Shown: positions 51,171 through 60,425 of the stretch, one piece after another
How positions within the stretch are numbered: the first letter of the stretch is position 1
Layout of the letters: every line of letters begins with the position of its first letter
Assembly: GCF_024741815.1 (NCBI RefSeq)
Contig: NZ_CP102951.1
Location: forward strand, 806,001-870,000
From: Pseudomonas sp. LS1212
Lineage (GTDB): Bacteria; Pseudomonadota; Gammaproteobacteria; Pseudomonadales; Pseudomonadaceae
Direction of reading: 5' to 3'
DNA: 64,000 bases
The notes under the pieces: model-generated
The model's input: only the letters and a program-made list of their open reading frames with translations
What the model was told of the DNA's origin: nothing
Databases searched by the model: none
Made by a program: the position numbers and the translations under genes

Positions 51171-51572
51171 ATGGCAAAAGAATATAGCCGTACCCAGCGC
51201 ATTGGCGATCAGATGCAACGCGAACTGGCGCAACTGATCCGCCGAGAAGTGAAGGACCCACGCGTAGGCCTGGTCACTATCACTGCAGTGGATGTCAGCC
51301 GTGACGTTGGTCACGCCAAGGTGTTCATCACCGTGATGGGTCAGGAAACTGCCGAAGACATCAAGCAGAGCATCAAGGTGCTCAACGCGGCAGCGGGTTT
51401 CCTGCGCATGCAGTTGGGCAAGGAAATGAAGCTGCGCAGTGTTCCCCAGTTGCACTTCCATTACGATGAAAGCGTGACTCGCGGTGCCCATTTGTCGGCA
51501 CTGATCGAGCGCGCGGTGGCTGAAGACAGCCAGCATCAGGACGCTGATTCAAAACCAGACGCCGAGGTGTAA
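51171..51572 (+). CDS. rbfA: 30S ribosome-binding factor RbfA
   Basis: A 133-aa KH-fold protein: YSRTQRIGDQMQRELAQLIR, DPRVGLVTITAVDVSRD and LRSVPQLHFHYDES. It is needed for 16S rRNA 5'-end maturation and cold adaptation. The acidic C-terminal tail is typical. It is followed three bases later by truB. Confidence 0.96.
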   Translation: MAKEYSRTQRIGDQMQRELAQLIRREVKDPRVGLVTITAVDVSRDVGHAKVFITVMGQETAEDIKQSIKVLNAAAGFLRMQLGKEMKLRSVPQLHFHYDESVTRGAHLSALIERAVAEDSQHQDADSKPDAEV

Positions 51573-51575
51573 GCG

Positions 51576-52493
51576 GTGGCTCAGGTCAAGCGTATTCGTC
51601 GTAACGTCAGCGGCATCATCTTGCTCGACAAGCCGTTGGGGTTCACCTCCAACGCAGCCTTGCAGAAGGTTCGCTGGCTGCTCAATGCCGAGAAGGCCGG
51701 CCACACCGGCAGCCTCGACCCGTTGGCCACCGGCGTGCTGCCGCTGTGCTTCGGTGAAGCGACCAAGTTCTCTCAGTACCTGCTCGATTCCGACAAGGGC
51801 TACGAGACCGTCATGCAGCTGGGCATGACCACCACCACGGCGGATGCCGAAGGTGAGGTTTTGCTGACCCGCGAGGTGACCGTTGGTCGTGAGGATATCG
51901 AAGCTGTCTTGCCACGCTTTCGTGGTCAAATCAGCCAGATACCGCCAATGTACTCGGCGCTCAAGCGTGACGGACAGCCACTTTACAAGCTTGCACGTGC
52001 AGGTGAAGTAGTGGAGCGCGAAGCGCGTTCTGTTACTATTGACCGCTTGGAATTGCTCGACTGCGAGGAAACTCGCGCACGGCTGTCGGTAGGCTGCTCG
52101 AAAGGCACCTACATCCGTACGCTGGTCGAAGATATCGGCGAGCAATTGGGTTGCGGTGCTTACGTTGCGCAATTGCGCCGTACCCATGCCGGCCCTTTCA
52201 CGTTGGCCCAGACGGTCACGCTCGAAGAGCTTGAACGCGTCCACGCAGAAGGTGGCTTTGAGGCGGTCGATCAGTTTTTGATGCCCTCGGACAGCGGTCT
52301 GCAGGATTGGCCACTGCTCCAGTTCTCCGAGCACAGTGCGTTCTACTGGCTGCACGGACAACCGGTAAGAGCCCCGGACGCGCCGAAGTTTGGCATGGTG
52401 CGGGTGCAGGATCACAATGGTCGTTTCATCGGTATCGGTGAAGTGAGCGAAGACGGGCGCATCGCGCCACGTCGCTTGATTCGGTCTGAATGA
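51576..52493 (+). CDS. truB: tRNA pseudouridine-55 synthase TruB
   Basis: A 305-aa enzyme with the catalytic Asp in AGHTGSLDPLATGVLP (about 48), the TruB-specific block YSALKRDGQPLYKLAR and a C-terminal PUA-like domain. It modifies U55 in the T loop of all elongator tRNAs. It has a GTG start, three bases behind rbfA. Confidence 0.97.
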   Translation: MAQVKRIRRNVSGIILLDKPLGFTSNAALQKVRWLLNAEKAGHTGSLDPLATGVLPLCFGEATKFSQYLLDSDKGYETVMQLGMTTTTADAEGEVLLTREVTVGREDIEAVLPRFRGQISQIPPMYSALKRDGQPLYKLARAGEVVEREARSVTIDRLELLDCEETRARLSVGCSKGTYIRTLVEDIGEQLGCGAYVAQLRRTHAGPFTLAQTVTLEELERVHAEGGFEAVDQFLMPSDSGLQDWPLLQFSEHSAFYWLHGQPVRAPDAPKFGMVRVQDHNGRFIGIGEVSEDGRIAPRRLIRSE

Positions 52494-52632
52494 CCGAACC
52501 CTGCGGTGTCACCACCACAGGGAAAGAGGATGGCTGTTAGTAGGCACGGTCACTCCTCACTTTTAAATACAGGGAACTATCCCTGGCCTATTGGAAACCG
52601 TTCATTCGGTTCCCTTGATTGGAGAAGCCCAC

Positions 52633-52902
52633 ATGGCACTCAGCGTTGAAGAAAAAGCTCAGATCGTTAGCGACTACCAGCAAGCCGTTGGTGACACTGG
52701 TTCGCCAGAAGTGCAAGTTGCACTGCTGACCGCCAACATCAACAAGCTGCAAGGTCACTTCAAGGCCAACGGTAAGGATCACCACTCCCGTCGTGGTCTG
52801 ATCCGCATGGTAAACCAGCGTCGCAAGCTGCTGGACTACCTGAAAGGTAAGGACACCACTCGTTACAGCGCCCTGATCGGTCGCCTGGGTCTGCGTCGCT
52901 AA
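52633..52902 (+). CDS. rpsO: 30S ribosomal protein S15
   Basis: An 89-aa protein identical in layout to other S15: MALSVEEKAQIVSDYQ, DTGSPEVQVALLTANINKLQ, HHSRRGLIRMVNQRRKLLDY. The 139-bp upstream gap contains a hairpin (GGAAACCG/CGGTTCCC, 52590-52613) overlapping the leader that may be the S15 autoregulatory or RNase site. The start ATG 52633 has TTGGAG upstream. Confidence 0.98.
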   Translation: MALSVEEKAQIVSDYQQAVGDTGSPEVQVALLTANINKLQGHFKANGKDHHSRRGLIRMVNQRRKLLDYLKGKDTTRYSALIGRLGLRR

Positions 52903-52947
52903 TAGCGCCCTGGCCAGTGGTGTGCGCGGCGTGCTGCATTCGTCGAC

Positions 52948-52970
52948 TCTGGCGCCTGGCGCCAGGGTCG
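52948..52970 (+). other. hairpin in the rpsO-pnp gap
   Basis: CTCTGGCGCC-T-GGCGCCAGGG forms a near-perfect stem without a T-run, in the 252-bp leader of pnp. By analogy with E. coli, where RNase III cleaves a stem in the pnp leader and PNPase then autoregulates, this is a candidate processing site; the analogy is inference. Confidence 0.5.
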
Positions 52971-53154
52971 ATGAGCATCCCGCGCGTATCTATGAGGTTG
53001 GTTGTCTGTCGTGCTTGAGCGCTTTTGCGCCAAAGCAGGGCAGGCTTCCAGCCTCAAGTTTTATCTGGACGGTCAAAGGGGCCGAATCCCCTGTCTGCCC
53101 AAGAATTTCGCAAGAAACCAGTTCCCCCAGAGCCACTAAAGAAGGTAGGAAACC

Positions 53155-55260
53155 GTGAACCCGGTAATCAAGAAATTCCAGTTCGGTCAATCGACCGTCA
53201 CCCTCGAGACGGGCCGTATTGCTCGTCAAGCCTCCGGCGCCGTATTGGTCACCGTCGACAACGACGTCACCGTGCTGGTGACTGTGGTCGGCGCCAAGCA
53301 GGCTGATCCAGGCAAGGGCTTCTTCCCTCTGTCTGTGCACTACCAGGAAAAAACCTACGCTGCCGGCAAGATCCCTGGCGGTTTCTTCAAGCGTGAAGGC
53401 CGTCCTTCCGAGAAAGAAACCCTGACCTCGCGTCTGATCGACCGTCCGATCCGCCCGCTGTTCCCTGAAGGCTTCATGAACGAAGTGCAGGTCGTCTGCA
53501 CCGTCGTTTCCACCAGCAAGAAAACCGATCCGGACATCGCTGCGATGATCGGTACCTCGGCTGCCCTGGCGATCTCCGGCATTCCTTTCGACGGCCCGAT
53601 CGGCGCTGCGCGCGTTGCTTTCCATGAAAGCACCGGCTACCTGCTGAACCCGACTTACGAGCAGCTGGCCGCGTCCAGCCTGGACATGGTCGTTGCCGGT
53701 ACTTCGGAAGCTGTATTGATGGTTGAATCGGAAGCCAAAGAGCTGACCGAAGACCAGATGCTGGGCGCCGTACTGTTCGCCCACGACGAATTCCAGGCTG
53801 TTATCCAGGCTGTCAAAGAGCTGGCCGCCGAAGCTGCCAAGCCAACCTGGGACTGGGCTCCTGCGGCCGAAGCCACCGACCTGCTGGGCGCTATTCGTGC
53901 CGAGTTCGGCGAGGCGATCTCCCAGGCTTACACCATCACCGTCAAGGCCGACCGTTATGCCCGCCTGGGCGAGCTGCGTGACCAGGTTGTTGCCAAGCTG
54001 TCGGGCGAAGAAGGCCAGCCATCTTCCAGCGACGTCAAAGCCGCGTTTGGCGAAATCGAATACCGCACCGTTCGCGAAAACATCGTTAACGGCAAGCCGC
54101 GTATCGATGGCCGTGACACCCGCACTGTACGTCCGCTGAACATCGAAGTCGGCGTTCTGCCAAAAACCCACGGTTCGGCACTGTTCACCCGTGGCGAAAC
54201 TCAGGCTCTGGTAGTCGCGACCCTGGGTACTGCCCGTGACGCACAGCTGCTGGACACTCTGGAAGGCGAGAAAAAAGACCCCTTCATGCTGCACTACAAC
54301 TTCCCTCCGTTCTCGGTGGGCGAGTGTGGTCGCATGGGCGGTGCTGGCCGTCGCGAAATCGGTCACGGCCGTCTGGCCCGTCGTTCGGTTCAGGCCATGC
54401 TGCCTGCTGCCGACGTGTTCCCGTACACCATCCGCGTGGTATCGGAAATCACCGAGTCCAACGGTTCGAGCTCCATGGCTTCGGTTTGTGGTGCTTCCCT
54501 GGCTCTGATGGACGCTGGTGTGCCGATGAAGGCGCCAGTTGCCGGTATCGCCATGGGTCTGGTTAAAGAAGGCGAGAAGTTCGCTGTCCTGACCGACATT
54601 CTGGGTGACGAAGACCACCTGGGCGACATGGACTTCAAGGTAGCCGGTACCGCCAAGGGCGTCACCGCGCTGCAGATGGACATCAAGATCAAGGGCATCA
54701 CCGAAGAAATCATGGAGATCGCTCTGGGCCAAGCCTTGGAAGCGCGCCTGAACATCCTCGGTCAGATGAACCAGATCATTGGTCAGTCCCGTAGCGAACT
54801 GTCGGAAAACGCTCCGACCATGATCGCGATGAAGATCGACACCGACAAGATCCGTGACGTCATCGGTAAAGGCGGCGCCACCATCCGCGCCATCTGCGAA
54901 GAAACCAAGGCTTCGATCGATATCGAAGACGACGGCTCGATCAAGATCTTCGGTGAAACCAAGGAAGCTGCAGAAGCTGCTCGTCAGCGCGTGCTGGGTA
55001 TCACTGCAGAGGCTGAAATCGGCAAGATCTATGTCGGTAAGGTCGAGCGCATCGTGGACTTCGGTGCTTTCGTCAACATCCTGCCGGGCAAGGACGGTCT
55101 GGTTCACATCTCGATGCTGAGCGATCAGCGCGTAGAGAAAGTGACCGACATCCTGAAAGAAGGCCAGGAAGTGGAAGTGCTGGTACTGGACGTGGACAAC
55201 CGCGGCCGTATCAAGCTGTCCATCAAGGATGTGGCTGCAGCCAAGGCTTCGGGTGTTTGA
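53155..55260 (+). CDS. pnp: polyribonucleotide nucleotidyltransferase (PNPase)
   Basis: A 701-aa protein: two RNase PH domains separated by a helical domain, catalytic Asp region in GDEDHLGDMDFKVAGT (about 485), then KH (DKIRDVIGKGGATIRAI, about 565) and S1 (IGKIYVGKVERIVDFGAFV, about 622) RNA-binding domains. It degrades mRNA 3' to 5' with phosphate and joins RNase E in the degradosome. It has a GTG start 53155 with AAGGTAGG upstream. Confidence 0.98.
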   Translation: MNPVIKKFQFGQSTVTLETGRIARQASGAVLVTVDNDVTVLVTVVGAKQADPGKGFFPLSVHYQEKTYAAGKIPGGFFKREGRPSEKETLTSRLIDRPIRPLFPEGFMNEVQVVCTVVSTSKKTDPDIAAMIGTSAALAISGIPFDGPIGAARVAFHESTGYLLNPTYEQLAASSLDMVVAGTSEAVLMVESEAKELTEDQMLGAVLFAHDEFQAVIQAVKELAAEAAKPTWDWAPAAEATDLLGAIRAEFGEAISQAYTITVKADRYARLGELRDQVVAKLSGEEGQPSSSDVKAAFGEIEYRTVRENIVNGKPRIDGRDTRTVRPLNIEVGVLPKTHGSALFTRGETQALVVATLGTARDAQLLDTLEGEKKDPFMLHYNFPPFSVGECGRMGGAGRREIGHGRLARRSVQAMLPAADVFPYTIRVVSEITESNGSSSMASVCGASLALMDAGVPMKAPVAGIAMGLVKEGEKFAVLTDILGDEDHLGDMDFKVAGTAKGVTALQMDIKIKGITEEIMEIALGQALEARLNILGQMNQIIGQSRSELSENAPTMIAMKIDTDKIRDVIGKGGATIRAICEETKASIDIEDDGSIKIFGETKEAAEAARQRVLGITAEAEIGKIYVGKVERIVDFGAFVNILPGKDGLVHISMLSDQRVEKVTDILKEGQEVEVLVLDVDNRGRIKLSIKDVAAAKASGV

Positions 55261-55280
55261 TCACTGAAGCTTGCTGAAAA

Positions 55281-55306
55281 AGAGGACTCTTCGGAGTCCT
55301 TTTTTT
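55281..55306 (+). terminator. pnp intrinsic terminator, target of the group II intron
   Basis: AGGACTC-TTCG-GAGTCCT followed by TTTTTT. The group II intron begins two or three bases after the T-run, the position favoured by class C introns. Confidence 0.93.
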
Positions 55307-55308
55307 GT

Positions 55309-57139
55309 GTGCGCCCAGCATGGGCGCAATCTTGTGGGTGAAAGTCCCGCCGTGAGCTGACCACAGCGAACGAAGTGAAGCGCAACTGCATGAGGGTGAC
55401 CGAGTGTGGGGAGGAAGCGTGAATCGAAGCCATGAGCCGATGTACAAGAACCGGATAAAAGGCGAAGCCGATCAGGGTGAGCGGGCACAAAACCGCGAAG
55501 CTCTTGTGGTCAAAGATCAGGCAGCGTAAATCCGGCGGTTGTGTGGTGAAGGATTGCGTTCTTACCTGGGGAGATCTCGCCTCATGCCTGAAAGGGCGAC
55601 GGCGCGAGCCGGAGCGAGAAGTCAGCAGAGGCCGTAGTAGTCTTTTTTTTGACGAAGGGCTGAACGAGAGAAAGCGTTATAGGTCATGTTGATGCGAAAG
55701 ACCGGAAGTCAGATGCCTGCCAAACGCGGGGCGGATGGAGATAACGAGCGGTGAAGTCGTGAGAAGTCCCGTCAGCGACGAGGTCAATTGCCCGCAAGAT
55801 GAATCCGACTACGCAGGGCAAGGGCTGCTGGAACGCGCCTTTGCGAGAGAAAACCTGAAACGGGCGTGGAAACGGGTCAAGGCCAATAAAGGTGCAGCAG
55901 GGGTCGACGGTCTGGATATAGATCAGACGGCCGAACATCTGCTGAGCCAATGGGTTGTGATTCGTGAACAGCTTGTGTCCGGTGTCTATCGGCCTAGTCC
56001 GGTACGACGTGTGGCCATCCCCAAGCCCGACGGCGGTCAGCGCGAGCTGGGTATTCCGACGGTCACCGACCGTCTGATCCAACAAGCGTTGCTGCAAATT
56101 TTGCAGCCGCTACTCGATCCCACTTTCAGTGAGCACAGCTACGGCTTCCGTCCGGGGCGTTGTGCACAGGGGGCCGTCTTGGCGGCTCAGTGCTACGTGT
56201 CCTCGGGTCGAAAAGTGGTGGTGGATGTGGATCTGGAGAAATTCTTCGACCGGGTCGATCACGACATTCTGATGGATCGTCTACGTAAACGGATTTCGGA
56301 TCGGGCGGTTATCCGGCTGATTCGGGCGTATCTGGGTGCGGGAACGCTGATTAATGGCGTGCTCGAAAACAGTCTTTGCGGGGCGCCGCAAGGCGGCCCG
56401 CTGTCGCCGTTGCTGGCGAATGTGCTGCTGGATGAAGTGGATCGGGAGCTTGAACGCCGAGGTCATTGCTTCGTGCGCTATGCCGACGATGCGAATGTCT
56501 ATGTTCGCAGTCAGAAGGCGGGGCACCGGGTAATGGCTTTGCTGAGGCGTCTGTATGAAAAGCTGCACTTGAGTGTCAACGAGAGCAAAAGTGCAGTGAC
56601 GAGTGCGTTTGGTCGCAAGTTTCTAGGCTATGAGTTGTGGATAGCCCGAGGCGAAGTCAAACGTGCTTCATCCTACAAAGCGCAGAAGCAGTTCAAGCAG
56701 CGGATACGCTGGTACACCCGGCGCTCATGCGGTCGTAGCCTGCAACAGATCGTCGATGATCTGCGACCTTACATTCTGGGGTGGAAAACTTACTTCGGCT
56801 TGTCGCAAACCCCAGCCGTCTGGCGTGAGCTGGACGAATGGATACGACACCGGCTGCGAGCGATCCAGCTCAAGCAGTGGAAGCGGGGAACGACGACCTA
56901 TCGGGAGCTGCGAGCGCTTGGCGCGACCCGGCAAGTGGCGCAAAAAGTGGCTGGAAACACCTGTCGCTGGTGGCGTAACAGTCGTTTGGAGCTGAATCGC
57001 GTGCTTAATATTGCGTGGTTCGACAGGCTGGGATTAGTGCGCCTCTCATAACCTCAATCTCTCGAACCGCCCGGTGCGGACCCGCATGCCGGGTGGTGTG
57101 GCAGGGGAGCGGCCTGTGAAGGCCGTCCCCTATGCCGAT
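55309..57139 (+). mobile_element. group II intron, class C type (about 1.83 kb)
   Basis: The 5' end GTGCGCCCAGC (GUGYG consensus) folds into the usual first hairpin; GTGTG two bases earlier is also possible. Domain I-IV sequence fills 55320-55734, and the intron ORF occupies 55735-57051. Domain V (about 57063-57105; GAACCGCCCGG pairing with CCGGGTGGTGTG) and a short domain VI (GGGGAGCGGCC / GGCCGTCCCC) lead to a 3' end near CCTATGCCGAT (57139). Small size, an ORF without an endonuclease domain and insertion behind a terminator all point to class C. Boundaries are accurate to a few bases. Confidence 0.85.
55735..57051 (+). CDS. ltrA: group II intron reverse transcriptase/maturase
   Basis: A 438-aa protein. 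The RT domain has fingers (ANKGAAGVDGLDIDQTAEHL; VAIPKPDGGQRELGIPTVTD), QQALLQILQPLLDPTFSEHS then YGFRPGR, and catalytic YADD at about 249-252. The thumb/maturase X domain follows (LRPYILGWKTYFGLSQTPAV). No HNH endonuclease or long DNA-binding domain is present. All RT motifs are intact, so it may be active. ATG 55735 is the first start; a GTG at 55750 is an alternative. Confidence 0.95.
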   Translation: MEITSGEVVRSPVSDEVNCPQDESDYAGQGLLERAFARENLKRAWKRVKANKGAAGVDGLDIDQTAEHLLSQWVVIREQLVSGVYRPSPVRRVAIPKPDGGQRELGIPTVTDRLIQQALLQILQPLLDPTFSEHSYGFRPGRCAQGAVLAAQCYVSSGRKVVVDVDLEKFFDRVDHDILMDRLRKRISDRAVIRLIRAYLGAGTLINGVLENSLCGAPQGGPLSPLLANVLLDEVDRELERRGHCFVRYADDANVYVRSQKAGHRVMALLRRLYEKLHLSVNESKSAVTSAFGRKFLGYELWIARGEVKRASSYKAQKQFKQRIRWYTRRSCGRSLQQIVDDLRPYILGWKTYFGLSQTPAVWRELDEWIRHRLRAIQLKQWKRGTTTYRELRALGATRQVAQKVAGNTCRWWRNSRLELNRVLNIAWFDRLGLVRLS

Positions 57140-57173
57140 CTGGCACAAAGGCCGCGCGAATTGGTTTGCGGAC

Positions 57174-57248
57174 ATGCAACTTGCACGCGCAATTAAGAAT
57201 ATCAAAGGGGTCAAAGCCGTATCGGCTGATGGCCTGAAAGCAGACTAA
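57174..57248 (+). pseudogene. C-terminal scrap of a BON-domain (OsmY-like) protein
   Basis: The frame reads MQLARAIKNIKGVKAVSADG then LKAD and a stop. The pattern A-x-A/I-GVK-V-x-L is that of the end of BON domains, and a BON-domain gene is expected behind pnp in Pseudomonas (as at PA4739 in P. aeruginosa, from memory). Everything before about 57170 is missing, and the intron lies immediately upstream, so the gene appears deleted by or after the intron insertion. The fragment is too short to be certain. Confidence 0.45.
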
Positions 57249-57327
57249 CCCCCTTTTTTCGAAACCCGCTGGCAACGATCGTCGCCAGGCCGAGGTTCAT
57301 GCGAAGGCCATAAGGACTTGGTACTCA

Positions 57328-57354
57328 AAGCCCCGGCACTTGGTGCCGGGGCTT
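57328..57354. terminator. terminator hairpin between pnp region and DUF748 gene
   Basis: AAGCCCCGGCAC-TTG-GTGCCGGGGCTT is a perfect 12-bp stem. It ends 22 bp before the DUF748 stop codon and would serve that gene on the minus strand or the lost gene on the plus strand. The remainder of 57249-57376 shows nothing else. Confidence 0.85.
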
Positions 57355-57376
57355 CTCTTGATGTGGGAGCCGGAAC

Positions 57377-60328
57377 TCACTCGGCATCCAGATGCAGCGG
57401 CGTCACCACGCGCCCATCGCTTTGGGCCTCACCCAGCGCCGCATCGATGAAGTACACCCGGTCGTCAGCCAGCTGGCCCTTGTCCACCAGGTAATCCTTG
57501 ATGCTGCTGGCCCGCGCCTGGCCCAACTGGCGCAGGAGCAGGGCGCTTTCGGCCCAGGACTTGAGCACCCCTTCGCGCAACTTCGCGGTCCGTTCGGTGC
57601 GGTCCAGCTGCTCCCATTCGCCCGGTGGCTGCTGTTTCAGGCGGGCCCGGTAGATGCCTTCCAGCATGGGGTTTTTCTCGTCTTCGGGCACCTGAAGCTG
57701 GGTGGCCTGGGCCGGAACCTTTTCGCCGCGCCGCTGCAGGATCTTGTAGTAAGTGCTCTGGTATTCACGTTCAAGCCGCTGCTCGGCAATCAACGGGCCG
57801 TCGCTGCTCTGGGCGCTGGTGCCTTCGATTTCCAGGCGCAGGGCAGGGCGTTCCTTGAGTGCGGCGGCCAGCTTGTTCAGGGCACCCTGGGCGTCGCCAC
57901 TCAGCTCGCTTGAGCCAGCGGCGAAAGACACCGTGCTCAAGTCTTCGGCGCCGCCCCCGCTGACCAGCCCGCCAATGAACTTGAAGGGCGCCTGGGCGGC
58001 TCGCAGCACCAGGTTGCGCAGGGTTTGCCAGACGATCGGCATGACACTGAACTGTGGGTCGTTGAGGTCGCCCGAGACGGGCAATTCAATGGATATCCTG
58101 CCTTGAGTGTCCTTGAGCAGGGCCACGGCCAGTCGAATCGGCAAGTCCACGGCGTCCGGGCTGTCGACTTTTTCACCCAGTTGCAGCTGTTCTACCACGA
58201 CTTTGTTTTCAGCTTGCAAACGGCCCTTGGTAATCACGTAGTGCAGGTCGAGATTGAGCCTGCCCTTGCGGATGCGAAAGCCGGCGAACTTGCCCGAGTA
58301 AGGGGTAAGGTTGGTCAGCTCGACGCGTTTGAAACTGGTGGCGATATCCAGGCTGGCCAGCGGGTCGAAGGGGTTGAGGCTGCCTTTGATGGTCACCGGC
58401 GCATAGCGGTCGACCTTGCCCTTGATATCGATCCTGGCCGGCTTCTGCTGGCGACTGTCGATCGTGCCGATCTGCCCGTTGAGCTGCTGAATGGCGGTGG
58501 CGAAATCGGGAGTCAGGCTGAAGTCGGCGAAGTTGGCCGAGCCATCATTGATGACGATCCCGCCGATATGAATGCCCAACGGCTTGTCGTTGCGCGAGGC
58601 AGGCTTGGCCGGCCCCTTGGCGGCGGTGTCGGCGGGCTGCGGGATCAGCAGGTCGTCGATATTGGTGGTGCGGTCTTCGTTGATCATGAAGCGCGCATAG
58701 GGTTGCTTGAGGTTCACTTTGGCAATCGACAGCGCATCGCCATGGCGATACTCGAGACCCTCCAGATCCAGCTGCTCCCACTTGACGAAGTCACGGCTCT
58801 TGAGCGTATCGAGGGTATGCAACTGATTGACCCGGGCCTTGCCGGCAACACTGAAGGCCAGGGGATCAGTGCTCTTGAGATCGACCGCTAGCTCACTGCC
58901 GAGCATGCCGCTGCGCAGCTCTAGGCGAATGAAGGGGCTGATGTACGCCTGCGCCACCCGCAGGTCGATATCCTGCGTGGTGACGTTCAGCCTGGCACTG
59001 ACGGGCGCCAGGTTCAGCTCGCCGTTTGCTGTGAGCTTGCCCTGTTTGCCCAGGCCGGTATCGACCTTGAGCGTGAAGGGGGACTGGTTGAGGCTGTCGA
59101 AATTCTGCAGGTCGACATTCAACGGGCCGAGCTCGAGGGCAACCGGTTCTTTCGGTACCCGATCGGCCAGGTGAACCTGATAGTTGCGCAGTTGTACGTC
59201 GCGCAGCAGCACTTGCCAGGGTTTGTTCGGTGCGCTCGGCACCGGTTTCTCCGGGGCCTTGGGGTCAGCCGTGGCGGGTGCGGTTTTCTCTTCGGGCTCG
59301 GGTTTTTTGGCCGGCTGGCTGGCGAACAGCTTTTGCCAGTCGAGTTGGCCATCGGCCTCGCGGGCAGCCCAGGTCTCGAGTTTCTGGCTGCGGATCTTGC
59401 CCACGGTGACCAGCTGCTTGGCGAGGTCTACCGAGGTTTCGCTGATATCCAGCCGTTCCATGCGCACCAATGGGCGCCCATCCGGGGTCTTGATTGCGAA
59501 AGGGGCGACATTTACCGAGGTATTTTCCAGCAGCAGCTGGGTTTCCTTGGCCAAGTTAAGCTTGTAGTCGGTGCTCAGGCTGACTACACCGTCTTCCAGA
59601 ACCAGCGGCACTGCATCGCGCACATAGGGCCAGAACGATTTCATCTTGCCGTCGGTGATCTTCAGCGTGCCCTCTGCGACGATCGGCACCAGGCTGACGC
59701 GACCGGTCCAGTCGATCCGGCCTCCGGCAGGGCCGATCGCGACCAGGGTCATCTCGGCATTATCGTCGGGCAGCGTGCTGAGATTGTTCAGTTCCAGATT
59801 CATCGAGTCGTAGAGAAACTCGATCGGCTCGCTGGGGCGCATATCCTTGAAGTGCAGGTAACCATCGGTGAGCTTGATGCTGTCGATACGCAGCGGGAAC
59901 GGGTCGCTGGCGGGTTCGTCCGGTTTCGGTTCGCTGGGCGGCAGTTTGAACAGCTGCGCAAGATTGAGGCTGCCATCCTTGCTGAACAGCAATTCGGTAC
60001 GTGGTTTGTCCAGCGCCAACCCGGCCATATGCAGGGCGCCGGTCCACAGGCTGTCGATTTGCAGGTCGGTGTAAAGGCGCTCGAAGCCGACCTGCTCCTG
60101 GCCAGGCTCGCCGATATGCAAACCCCACAGGGTGAGCTCGAGGCTGAAGGGGTTGAGCTCCAGGCGGTCCAGCTGTGCAGGAACAGTGGAGTAATTCGCC
60201 AATTGCTGATTGGCGATGCGCAAGGCAACGCCAGGCAGTATCAGAAAGCCGAGCAGGCTATAAAGGGCGAGGACGGTCAACAAGGCGCCAATGGCGCGTT
60301 TCAATCCTTTGGGCATGTGAGGCGTCAT
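57377..60328 (-). CDS. DUF748/AsmA-like envelope protein with OmpA-like C-terminal part
   Basis: About 983 aa. It has one N-terminal membrane anchor (AIGALLTVLALYSLLGFLIL), then long repetitive AsmA-like beta structure typical of DUF748 (LQIDSLWTGALHMAGLALDK; FADFSLTPDFATAIQQLNGQ). A Pro/Lys/Ala-rich insertion lies near 360. Near the C terminus an OmpA-like stretch (FAAGSSELSGDAQGALNKLA) suggests contact with peptidoglycan. AsmA-like proteins are thought to bridge the periplasm for lipid transport; the role here is inferred. The start is ambiguous: GTG 60361, ATG 60328 or ATG 60316; I prefer ATG 60328 with a GAG site. Confidence 0.85.
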   Translation of the reverse strand: MTPHMPKGLKRAIGALLTVLALYSLLGFLILPGVALRIANQQLANYSTVPAQLDRLELNPFSLELTLWGLHIGEPGQEQVGFERLYTDLQIDSLWTGALHMAGLALDKPRTELLFSKDGSLNLAQLFKLPPSEPKPDEPASDPFPLRIDSIKLTDGYLHFKDMRPSEPIEFLYDSMNLELNNLSTLPDDNAEMTLVAIGPAGGRIDWTGRVSLVPIVAEGTLKITDGKMKSFWPYVRDAVPLVLEDGVVSLSTDYKLNLAKETQLLLENTSVNVAPFAIKTPDGRPLVRMERLDISETSVDLAKQLVTVGKIRSQKLETWAAREADGQLDWQKLFASQPAKKPEPEEKTAPATADPKAPEKPVPSAPNKPWQVLLRDVQLRNYQVHLADRVPKEPVALELGPLNVDLQNFDSLNQSPFTLKVDTGLGKQGKLTANGELNLAPVSARLNVTTQDIDLRVAQAYISPFIRLELRSGMLGSELAVDLKSTDPLAFSVAGKARVNQLHTLDTLKSRDFVKWEQLDLEGLEYRHGDALSIAKVNLKQPYARFMINEDRTTNIDDLLIPQPADTAAKGPAKPASRNDKPLGIHIGGIVINDGSANFADFSLTPDFATAIQQLNGQIGTIDSRQQKPARIDIKGKVDRYAPVTIKGSLNPFDPLASLDIATSFKRVELTNLTPYSGKFAGFRIRKGRLNLDLHYVITKGRLQAENKVVVEQLQLGEKVDSPDAVDLPIRLAVALLKDTQGRISIELPVSGDLNDPQFSVMPIVWQTLRNLVLRAAQAPFKFIGGLVSGGGAEDLSTVSFAAGSSELSGDAQGALNKLAAALKERPALRLEIEGTSAQSSDGPLIAEQRLEREYQSTYYKILQRRGEKVPAQATQLQVPEDEKNPMLEGIYRARLKQQPPGEWEQLDRTERTAKLREGVLKSWAESALLLRQLGQARASSIKDYLVDKGQLADDRVYFIDAALGEAQSDGRVVTPLHLDAE

Positions 60329-60425
60329 CTGTCTCGATCGGAGGTGGTTGGAGTATGGCACGCGAAACCAGTTCCGAAGAAAACACCTCTTTACTCGAAA
60401 TAAAACGCCGATCTGTCTGTAGGAT

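Noticed and set aside
46858..51261. A 1,467-codon open frame antisense to nusA-infB-rbfA
   Set aside because: It is a shadow of the strongly biased codons of nusA and infB; it has no family resemblance or ribosome site, and it overlaps clear genes completely.
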